A program made the position numbers and the translations under genes. Under the pieces are notes generated by a model. It was given only the letters and a program-made list of their open reading frames with translations. It did not search any database and was not told the DNA's origin. A stretch of DNA of 5,359 bases from Chitinophaga pinensis (GTDB lineage Bacteria > Bacteroidota > Bacteroidia > Flavobacteriales_D > Crocinitomicaceae). Positions 1 through 5,359 of this stretch are shown piece after piece (the stretch's first letter is position 1; the number at the start of each line of letters is the position of its first letter). The DNA is taken from assembly GCA_945861175.1 (NCBI GenBank), contig CAMATR010000162.1, positions 1 to 5,359 on the forward strand, in the 5' to 3' direction.

Positions 1-2149
1 AGACAATTTCTACTTTAATGATACCAATCACGAGGCGGGTAAATTTCTTCGAACATTGCAATTAGCATTAGGAGTTAAAAATCTTTATAATATATCCGAT
101 AATCTTTTAACTAAATCCACAGAGTTAAGGATAATTGAGTGCGCACAGCACACCGGTCAGGTCAAAGTAGCGTCAACCATTCTTGCTTCTTTAAATAAGG
201 CATCGTTGGATGACACCCTCATCCTTTTGGCTGATGAAACGTTGATCGCTCCCCTGATGAAAAATCTTCCAGCATCAATTGAGAAAGCCAATATTACACT
301 TGGATTGCCTCTGAGAAACACAGCTTTGAGGACTTGGATAGACTTGGTTTTTAATATCCAAGAGAATAAAATTCGATTTAAAACGCAGGCAATTTATTTC
401 CAAGATTTACAGCGCTTTTGGAATCATCCTTTTACACTGCTTTTCCTTTCCGAAAAGGAAAAGAGCAAAATAGTCATAATAGAACAATCGCTCATAAAAC
501 GCAATAGCATTTTTGTAAAAAAAGACAGCGTTTTAACGACGGGCAACTCTGATAAGCTTTTGAATTTTATATTGCACGATTGGTGTGGCGATTGGTTGAT
601 GGCCATCCAGAGTATTCGAATGTTGAACAGGGCGTTGTATTCTTCTTTTGGTAAAGAAGACGAATTTGAAAAAGCCATTCTCGAAACTTTCGATAGAGAA
701 ATAATTGATTTTGAAAACCTTATTCGAGAGGATATTCCAGAAATGTCTTTGAAAAGTTTCAAACATTTATTTTTTCAGCATTGGAGCTCTAAATCGATTG
801 CTTATCACGGAAACCCAATCGATGGGTTACAAATTATGGGCCTATTAGAAACGCGATTGTTAGATTTTAAAAATATAATTGTTTTAGGTTTAAATGAAGG
901 GAAAATGCCTCCAACGAATCCCTTGCAAACAATGATTCCGATGGATCTTAGAGCATACCTTGGTTTGCCTACCCCAAGAGAAAAACAAGGATTATTTGCA
1001 CATCATTTTTATCGCTTATTACAGCAATGCGATAATATGTGGACAACCTACACCTCATCTCAAGAAAATATTGGTAGTAATGAGGCTAGTCGATATTTAT
1101 TGCAGTTGGAACTTGAGTTAAGTAGGATCAACCCAAATTTCAAGATAAAAAAGGAATTTTATGCATTGTCAGAAAATAAAGCTGGATTAAGTGACACGGT
1201 TCAAGATATTCAAAAAAATGACGCAATAATTTTGCGATTGGATGAATTCTTCAATAAACCTATTTCTGCATCATCGATTAATAAATATGTAAATTGCCCG
1301 CTTGATTTTTATTATCGATATCTATTGGAGTTTGGAGAGGAGGAAACTATAGAAGAAGAAGTTGAAAGCAACACCTTTGGAACATTTATTCATAATGTAT
1401 TAGAGGAATTATATAGGCCCTTTTCAAGGCATGATAAAGATGGACAAAAAGTTCATCCGCAACCACCAAATTTATTAGAGATCGATATCGAATCAATGTT
1501 GCAAAGGTTTGAATCCTTGATAAGATTGGAATTTTTAAAACATTTTGATGGCGATCCTTCGGCATTTGAATCTGGAAAAAATCTTTTAAGTTTTCGCATG
1601 GCGACTGAGTTGACAAAAAGGATTTTAGAACAGGAAAAGAAATTTGTATCAACTCAAACGTCTCCGGTTTTTATCGAGTACATAGAAATCGAGATGCATG
1701 CCCAGATGAACATTACTGTGAATGGTGAGCCAAAAACAATTGCGCTTAAGGGATTTATAGACCGGATTGATTCTGTTGACGGAAAAATACGCATCATCGA
1801 TTATAAATCAGGGAAAGCCAAATCAGAAGACGTTACCATGAGTAATTATGACACTGACACTAGTATAATAGCCTATTTTTCATCTACAAAACACGCAGTT
1901 CAACTTGCATTGTACACCTTTTTGTATCATCAAAACATTAAACAATATCCTGAATCCGCAAATATTTATTCATTGGTGAATTTGAAAGGCGGACTTTTTC
2001 CTCTTCAATCAATTAGCCTTGATTACAATCAAATAACGGTGCTTTTCCAAGAATTTATACAAGAGGTGGTGAACGAATTATACAACAGGGAAATTAGTTT
2101 TTCTCATCAAGTGAAGGGTCACAGAAGTTATTGCCAATATTGTGATTAA
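1..2149 (+). CDS. AddB/RecB-like PD-(D/E)XK nuclease family protein, 5'-truncated by window edge
   Basis: This is the C-terminal 715 codons of a helicase-nuclease subunit of the AddB/RecB type. The frame is open to the left edge (first full codon at base 2), so the TTG at 56 is not the true start and the Walker A end of the protein is missing. Visible in order: a degenerate superfamily I helicase region with the family block GLLETRLLDFKN followed by LGLNEGKMP (bases 839-913); a cysteine in NCPLDFYYRY (codon 1295-1297); the nuclease-associated histidine motif GTFIHNVLEEL (His at 1391-1393); the catalytic core GFIDRID (1751-1771) and DYKSG (1799-1813), whose Asp and Lys are expected to bind metal and catalyse; and the C-terminal CQYCD ending at the stop. 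By family knowledge such proteins resect double-strand breaks together with an AddA-like helicase in the cytoplasm. The cysteine set resembles the AddB 4Fe-4S ligands but shows three, not four. The family assignment is firm; orthology to addB itself is inferred. Confidence 0.9.
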   Translation, partial: DNFYFNDTNHEAGKFLRTLQLALGVKNLYNISDNLLTKSTELRIIECAQHTGQVKVASTILASLNKASLDDTLILLADETLIAPLMKNLPASIEKANITLGLPLRNTALRTWIDLVFNIQENKIRFKTQAIYFQDLQRFWNHPFTLLFLSEKEKSKIVIIEQSLIKRNSIFVKKDSVLTTGNSDKLLNFILHDWCGDWLMAIQSIRMLNRALYSSFGKEDEFEKAILETFDREIIDFENLIREDIPEMSLKSFKHLFFQHWSSKSIAYHGNPIDGLQIMGLLETRLLDFKNIIVLGLNEGKMPPTNPLQTMIPMDLRAYLGLPTPREKQGLFAHHFYRLLQQCDNMWTTYTSSQENIGSNEASRYLLQLELELSRINPNFKIKKEFYALSENKAGLSDTVQDIQKNDAIILRLDEFFNKPISASSINKYVNCPLDFYYRYLLEFGEEETIEEEVESNTFGTFIHNVLEELYRPFSRHDKDGQKVHPQPPNLLEIDIESMLQRFESLIRLEFLKHFDGDPSAFESGKNLLSFRMATELTKRILEQEKKFVSTQTSPVFIEYIEIEMHAQMNITVNGEPKTIALKGFIDRIDSVDGKIRIIDYKSGKAKSEDVTMSNYDTDTSIIAYFSSTKHAVQLALYTFLYHQNIKQYPESANIYSLVNLKGGLFPLQSISLDYNQITVLFQEFIQEVVNELYNREISFSHQVKGHRSYCQYCD

Positions 2150-2194
2150 AAAAACCTGAAAAGATCTTAAGGAAGAGTTAAGATTCTTTTCAGG
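2148..2194 (-). terminator. Strong intrinsic terminator facing the minus strand, overlapping the nuclease stop codon
   Basis: The arms CCTGAAAAGATCTTAA (2155-2170) and TTAAGATTCTTTTCAGG (2178-2194) pair over 16 base pairs with a single bulged T and a 7-base loop. The left arm is preceded by seven A residues (2148-2154), which read as a U-tract on the minus strand; on the plus strand the hairpin is followed by CTAACAAAAG, with no U-tract. The signal is therefore polarised to stop transcription coming from the minus-strand gene at 2345-2704. Its U-tract includes the last two bases of the nuclease TAA stop codon. The hairpin could still protect the 3' end of the plus-strand nuclease mRNA, which is inference. 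Confidence 0.75.
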
Positions 2195-2288
2195 CTAACA
2201 AAAGCAAAATAAAATCAGTGCTGAGCAAACAATTATGCCTCAACTATTTATAAGACGTTAAAGCAATATGAAAAGTTGGCTTTTAAGT

Positions 2289-2326
2289 AAAAAAAAACGC
2301 CCACTATTTTGTGGGCGCTTTTCTTT
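2289..2326. terminator. Bidirectional intrinsic terminator between convergent genes
   Basis: A 7-base-pair GC-rich stem, CGCCCAC (2298-2304) with GTGGGCG (2311-2317), encloses the 6-base loop TATTTT. It is flanked by nine A residues on the left (2289-2297) and by CTTTTCTTT on the right, so each strand has a U-rich tail; the minus-strand tail is the longer and purer one. It lies 28 bases past the stop of the minus-strand gene and about 150 bases past the nuclease stop, as expected for a shared terminator of two convergent genes. Confidence 0.85.
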
Positions 2327-2344
2327 GATTTTTAAAAACAGGTA

Positions 2345-2704
2345 TTAATATAGTTCCAGTTTTAATGCTGTTCTATAATCTTTTATTTCTTCGCGGTTAA
2401 TTTTGTGTTCAGCATTTTTCAATAAGTTCAAAAAATACAATAGGTTTTCGTTGTCTTCTATTTCGATAGGGTATTCATTCCCCTCCTCGTCTTCTTCATG
2501 TTGAGCCTGAACAGCAAAAGAAGTCCTTTCACCAATGAATTCATATGATAGACGAAGTACCTTCGTTACGAGCGGATCTTGTTCTTTTAAAGCAAATTCT
2601 CTAAGTTCTTTGAGATCGTCGATCAGTTTAGTGGCACCCAAGCCTTTCTTCTGAACTTTTTCAATTACTTCATCCAGCTTTTTGTTTGCTAAAGCACTTT
2701 TCAT
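2345..2704 (-). CDS. Conserved-looking acidic hypothetical protein, 119 residues
   Basis: I do not recognise a named family for this protein and assign no function. It begins MKSALANKKLDEVIEKVQKK and appears mostly helical: charged amphipathic stretches at residues 3-41 and 43-60, a short acidic linker at about 68-87 (HEEDEEGNEYPIEIEDNEN), then a helical end at 88-119 closing in KDYRTALKLELY. There is no signal peptide, membrane segment or cysteine, so it should be cytosolic. Reality as a gene rests on sensible amino acid composition, a TAnnTTTG promoter match about 50 bases upstream, an intrinsic terminator 28 bases past the stop, and its convergent placement against the nuclease gene. The ATG at 2702-2704 is preceded by an AT-rich leader without a Shine-Dalgarno sequence, normal for Bacteroidota. 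It looks like a single-gene transcript. A small regulatory or adaptor role is possible but unsupported. Confidence 0.8.
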   Translation of the reverse strand: MKSALANKKLDEVIEKVQKKGLGATKLIDDLKELREFALKEQDPLVTKVLRLSYEFIGERTSFAVQAQHEEDEEGNEYPIEIEDNENLLYFLNLLKNAEHKINREEIKDYRTALKLELY

Positions 2705-2753
2705 AACATTATTATTTTAATTACGCCGACTTAATAATTGGACGTTTCGCGTG

Positions 2754-2787
2754 CAAAGTTAAACAACTTGAGTTATGTTTCCACAAA
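2754..2787 (-). promoter_or_regulatory. Candidate Bacteroidota-type promoter for the 119-residue protein gene
   Basis: Read on the minus strand, TAACTTTG (2761-2754) is an exact match to the -7 consensus TAnnTTTG, and a TTTG (2787-2784) lies 22 bases upstream as a -33 element, at the long end of the usual spacing. Transcription would start near 2748, leaving a leader of roughly 45 bases before the ATG at 2704. This is a consensus match only. Confidence 0.6.
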
Positions 2788-2811
2788 ATGATGTAAAACA
2801 GTGTAAATTTT

Positions 2812-2827
2812 TCAAACTTTAGTTTGA
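2812..2827. repeat. Short palindrome in the divergent intergenic region
   Basis: TCAAAC (2812-2817) and GTTTGA (2822-2827) form a perfect 6-base inverted repeat around the 4-base spacer TTTA. It sits between the two divergent candidate promoters, upstream of the transporter gene, where an operator could lie. In DNA this AT-rich a palindrome of this size can occur by chance, so an operator role is only a possibility. Confidence 0.3.
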
Positions 2828-2840
2828 TAACTTTATGTAC

Positions 2841-2869
2841 TTTACATCCGAACACAAATCGTATTTTTG
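2841..2869 (+). promoter_or_regulatory. Candidate Bacteroidota-type promoter for the LysE-family gene
   Basis: TATTTTTG (2862-2869) matches the -7 consensus TAnnTTTG exactly. TTTA (2841-2844), one mismatch from the -33 TTTG, lies 17 bases upstream. Transcription would begin near 2875, about ten bases before the TTG at 2886 and downstream of the ATG at 2835, which supports the TTG as the translation start. A second, weaker -7-like sequence (TAACTTTA, 2828-2835) overlaps that ATG and would also start transcription downstream of it. Confidence 0.5.
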
Positions 2870-2885
2870 TAAAAATATTTTTTGT

Positions 2886-3533
2886 TTGACTGAGCTAATT
2901 ATTAAAGGGATTGTAACCGGATTTATTCTAACTATTATGGTTGGACCAGTCTTTTTTGTATTGCTTGAAACAAGCATTAGAAAAGGAGTTCGTGCTGCAA
3001 TTGCATTTGATCTCGGTGTTTTTCTGAGTGATTTGTTTTACATCCTAGTTGCATATGTTTTTTACTCAGAAGTTTCTGCAATTTTGAGCGGAGATAAACA
3101 AGATGTCATGAAATTGGCAGGAGGCATTTTGTTTATGATTTATGGGGCAATCAACTTTTTTAAAAAACCGAAAGAGTTCAGGGTGAATGAAGATGGAATT
3201 ACCGAGCAAAGCCCAAAAGATTTTATTCTTCTCGGTTTGAAAGGCTTCTTGCTGAATTTTGCTAATCCCATGGTTGTATTTTATTGGTTCAGTGTCTTAA
3301 CTCTTGGGGCTAAAAACGAACCTAATGAGGGGCATCAATTTTATATTCTCTATTTCGTATTGACAATCTTAATCACCTTCTTTTCTTTTGATTTACTTAA
3401 AATTTTTGGGGCTAAATTATTACGCCCTCTAATAACAGAGAAAATATTGATTGCATTAAACCGATTTATTGGAATTGTTTTTGTCATGTTTGGAGTTTTC
3501 TTGGCAATTAAAGGCTCATTGGTACTGATGTAA
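2886..3533 (+). CDS. LysE family translocator (amino acid exporter-like membrane protein)
   Basis: This is an inner-membrane protein of the LysE/RhtB exporter superfamily, usually about 200-220 residues; from the TTG at 2886 it has 215. Hydrophobic segments lie at about residues 5-27, 36-60, 76-92, 113-139, 150-172 and 190-213, giving the six-helix pattern. Family marks are IMVGPVFF in helix 1 (residues 17-24), the DLGVFLSD stretch in helix 2 (42-49), a charged loop at 93-112, and LLNFANP (122-128) at the start of helix 4. An in-frame ATG at 2835 would add 17 residues rich in Phe, Tyr and Cys; I prefer TTG because MTELIIKG is how the family normally begins and because a -7 promoter match lies inside the added segment. 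Family members export amino acids such as lysine, homoserine or threonine; the substrate here cannot be read from sequence. The next gene starts 40 bases downstream on the same strand. Confidence 0.88.
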   Translation: MTELIIKGIVTGFILTIMVGPVFFVLLETSIRKGVRAAIAFDLGVFLSDLFYILVAYVFYSEVSAILSGDKQDVMKLAGGILFMIYGAINFFKKPKEFRVNEDGITEQSPKDFILLGLKGFLLNFANPMVVFYWFSVLTLGAKNEPNEGHQFYILYFVLTILITFFSFDLLKIFGAKLLRPLITEKILIALNRFIGIVFVMFGVFLAIKGSLVLM

Positions 3534-3573
3534 CATGATCAATTTCTCGCATTATATTATTTAAATTTTCCCA

Positions 3574-5283
3574 ATGAAGAAACTTGCCTTTTTAATTTTG
3601 TTAATTTCTCCTTTAGCACTTAGAGCACAGCTCGTATTAAAGGAGAATCTGTCACCAAAAGAATCTCTATTTTGGGATTTTAACAAGACCCAAATTCAAG
3701 CTGTTGGATCCTATTATATTGAGGAAAGAGAGGCTACGAAGGAAAAACATGGCAAATGGACCTATTACGATAGATTTGGCGTTTTAGAAGAGGAAAGAAA
3801 CTACTACAAGGACATGTTGCATGGAAAGGGGGCAATGTATTTTCCAAATAAAAAAATAAAGCAAGAAGGGTATTTTGTTTTAGGAAGACAAGATAGTATT
3901 TATAGAGAGTGGAATGAAAATGGAAAATTAGCGGTCCAAGGAAATTATAAGCTGAATGCCCCTAATGGGAAATGGACTTACTTTTACTTGGATGGTCGAG
4001 AAAAATCGATTGAAGAAATAAAAGGTGAAGAAAATAAAGTTATTGCTTTTTGGTTGCCAGACTCGCTGCACACTCAAACAATAATAGAAGGCAACGGTGA
4101 AATGACAGTCTTTCATACCACTGGAGCGGTAAAGGAATGGTACAATTTTAAAAATGGTTTAAAAGATGGCCCCTTTGAAGAAATAAGTCCTTATGGTTAT
4201 ATTACTTTAAAAGGCTTCTTTAAATCGGGCGAAAAGGATAGTACATGGACTTATGCATACTATACAGGGGACACTGAAAAAATTAGCAACTATCGCAACG
4301 GAAAACTGAACGGAGAATACAACTACTTCTATGATAAAGGACAACTCAATGTAAAAGGCTTTTATGAAGATGGCAAAAAAATCGGAAAGTGGATTTGGTA
4401 TACCAACAAAGGAACAAAGGATATGGAGGGTGTTTTTGAAAATGATCTTCAACAAGGTGATTGGACCTATTACTTTCCAACTGGTGAGCTCTCATTCAAT
4501 GCAAAATATGTCCAAGGATTAAAAACAGGACTTTGGAAATATTTTTACAGGGATGGTAAAAAATTCAAAGAAGGATCATTTAAGAATGATCTCAAAGATG
4601 GTCATTGGCAAACCTGGTACGAGAACGGAACACTTCTAATGACCGGATTTTATAAAGAAGGAAAAGAGGAAGGTGTTTGGGAGAATTTTTGGGATAATGG
4701 TAATATAAAAAATACATCAACTTTTAAATCGGGACTTTTGAATGGTGATTGGACTTCCAGCTATCCATCAGGAAATTTGAAATTAACAGGAAAATATGAA
4801 GATGGTTTGCAAGTAGATGCTTGGTCTGATTATTTTGAAAATGGAAAGACAAAAGATGTTGTCACGTATAAAATTTTTAGAGAAAAATCTAAAATTGACT
4901 ACGGTATAATGAAAGATCGGGAACATTTAGAAAGCAAAAAAGACGGTCACGCAATTTCTTATTCAGCTAAAGATTTTGCAAAGACTGAAGAAGGCCATTA
5001 TAATGAAGGCCTGAAAGATAGAGAATGGATTGCGTATTATCCCGGAGGAAAATCACCTGCAGTCGTTTCCGTTTATAAAAAAGGTGAGCTAAATGGCACA
5101 ATGAAGCAGTTTGATAGAAACGGAAATCTTCTTCAGGAAATAGACTATAAAGACGGTTTGAAGCACGGGCGCTTTATTGTTTATGACAGCAGAGGTGCCT
5201 TACTAATTGAAAAAACCTTTGAAAATGGAATGGAAGTCATCAAGGGGCAAGAAAACAAATCTGGTTCTTTTTCTCCAAAATAG
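3574..5283 (+). CDS. Exported MORN/YwqK-type repeat protein, 569 residues
   Basis: The protein opens with a Sec signal peptide: Lys-Lys, a hydrophobic core (residues 4-16) and a probable cleavage site LRA|Q after residue 18. There is no lipobox cysteine, no later membrane segment, no recognisable type IX secretion C-terminal domain and no cysteine at all, which suits a periplasmic or outer-surface location. After a spacer (19-58), residues 59-554 are 19 repeats of about 24 residues on the pattern G-x-W-x-Y-Y-x-x-G-x-L-x-x-x-G-x-Y-x-x-G-x-x, followed by a short polar tail. These match the MORN variant repeats of the YwqK family, often labelled 'toxin-antitoxin YwqK family antitoxin' by automatic pipelines; that label should not be read as function here, as no toxin partner is visible. 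Such repeats build extended beta-hairpin arrays, usually for protein or surface binding. It lies 40 bases after the LysE-type gene with no clear promoter between, so co-transcription is possible. The ATG at 3574 directly precedes the signal peptide. Confidence 0.9.
   Translation: MKKLAFLILLISPLALRAQLVLKENLSPKESLFWDFNKTQIQAVGSYYIEEREATKEKHGKWTYYDRFGVLEEERNYYKDMLHGKGAMYFPNKKIKQEGYFVLGRQDSIYREWNENGKLAVQGNYKLNAPNGKWTYFYLDGREKSIEEIKGEENKVIAFWLPDSLHTQTIIEGNGEMTVFHTTGAVKEWYNFKNGLKDGPFEEISPYGYITLKGFFKSGEKDSTWTYAYYTGDTEKISNYRNGKLNGEYNYFYDKGQLNVKGFYEDGKKIGKWIWYTNKGTKDMEGVFENDLQQGDWTYYFPTGELSFNAKYVQGLKTGLWKYFYRDGKKFKEGSFKNDLKDGHWQTWYENGTLLMTGFYKEGKEEGVWENFWDNGNIKNTSTFKSGLLNGDWTSSYPSGNLKLTGKYEDGLQVDAWSDYFENGKTKDVVTYKIFREKSKIDYGIMKDREHLESKKDGHAISYSAKDFAKTEEGHYNEGLKDREWIAYYPGGKSPAVVSVYKKGELNGTMKQFDRNGNLLQEIDYKDGLKHGRFIVYDSRGALLIEKTFENGMEVIKGQENKSGSFSPK
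3748..5235 (+). repeat. Coding tandem repeat array: 19 MORN-like units of about 72 bases
   Basis: Units begin at residues 59, 83, 107, 131, 174, 198, 222, 246, 270, 294, 318, 342, 366, 390, 414, 457, 482, 507 and 531 of the exported protein. The ten units from 174 to 413 are each exactly 24 residues with no insertion. Two units carry extensions: about 24 residues at 150-173, containing AFWLPDSLH, and about 20 residues at 437-456. Units at 457 and 482 are 25 residues. The units differ clearly from each other in DNA and protein sequence, so this is an old, diverged array and not a recent slippage-prone repeat. Confidence 0.85.
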
Positions 5284-5359
5284 ATTAATACAGTTAGTGC
5301 ATATCATTTAAAAACTATGGGCTGAATAACTAATCTGCTATATCTTTTAAAGATGAATT

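Noticed and set aside
56..58. TTG as the start of the nuclease gene
   Set aside because: The reading frame is open to base 2 with sensible codons, and the protein lacks the N-terminal ATPase-type region of its family, so the gene continues beyond the window.
424..766. Overlapping minus-strand open frames inside the nuclease gene
   Set aside because: They lie wholly antisense to a clear coding region, overlap each other in different frames, and show no recognisable domain or promoter.
1386..1652. Minus-strand open frame of 88 residues inside the nuclease gene
   Set aside because: It is antisense to the conserved nuclease His motif region and has no family resemblance; it is explained as a shadow of the coding frame.
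2195..2288. A small RNA or short peptide gene between the two terminators
   Set aside because: I found no TAnnTTTG promoter on either strand and no convincing short open frame in this AT-rich stretch.
3534..3573. A separate promoter for the MORN-repeat gene
   Set aside because: The AT-rich gap contains TATTATTT-like sequence but no match to TAnnTTTG with a correctly spaced upstream element; a promoter cannot be excluded.
3928..4455. Minus-strand open frames inside the MORN-repeat gene
   Set aside because: They are antisense to the repeat array, and their Phe/Ile-rich sequence is what reversed AAA/GAA/AAT-rich codons produce.
3748..5235. Toxin-antitoxin system, as the YwqK label might suggest
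   Set aside because: No toxin-like gene adjoins it, the protein carries a signal peptide, and the label in Bacteroidota reflects only repeat similarity.
5284..5359. End of a convergent minus-strand gene at the right edge
   Set aside because: Two different minus frames are open from the edge (ending near 5330 and 5306) and neither can be chosen on so few codons. The small inverted repeat ATCTTT/AAAGAT at 5342-5354 lacks the GC stem and U-tract of a terminator.
1..5359. CRISPR arrays, insertion sequences, tRNA or rRNA genes
   Set aside because: No spaced direct repeats outside the coding MORN array, no transposase or terminal inverted repeats, and no tRNA-like cloverleaf or rRNA sequence was seen on either strand.

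Overview
The window looks like an ordinary chromosomal stretch of a Bacteroidota bacterium, most likely Flavobacteriales (the protein sequences recall the Fluviicola/Crocinitomicaceae group, but that is an impression from memory). The evidence is the AT-rich DNA, the absence of Shine-Dalgarno sequences before the genes, matches to the Bacteroidota promoter consensus TTTG/TAnnTTTG, and the gene families present.

Layout. Positions 1-2149 (+) hold the C-terminal 715 codons of an AddB/RecB-like PD-(D/E)XK nuclease with a degenerate superfamily I helicase region; its N-terminus lies outside the window. Positions 2150-2344 are non-coding and carry two intrinsic terminators: a long hairpin that abuts the nuclease stop codon and is polarised for the minus strand, and a compact GC-rich hairpin that can work both ways. 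Positions 2345-2704 (-) encode a 119-residue acidic, helical protein of unknown function, convergent with the nuclease gene. Positions 2705-2885 are a divergent intergenic region with a candidate promoter for each strand and a small palindrome. Positions 2886-3533 (+) encode a six-helix LysE-family transporter; its likely start is a TTG about 50 bases downstream of the first in-frame ATG. Forty bases later, 3574-5283 (+) encode an exported 569-residue protein made almost entirely of 19 MORN/YwqK-type repeats of about 24 residues. The last 76 bases contain nothing that can be assigned.

How the genes relate. The nuclease is expected to act in double-strand-break processing with an AddA-like helicase partner not in view. 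The LysE-type transporter and the MORN-repeat protein could share a transcript, since the gap is short and no promoter is evident between them, but nothing in the sequence ties their functions together. I do not see a new multi-gene system. The points most worth checking are the incomplete iron-sulfur cysteine set of the nuclease, the minus-facing terminator overlapping its stop codon, the start of the transporter, and the unusually regular repeat array of the exported protein.
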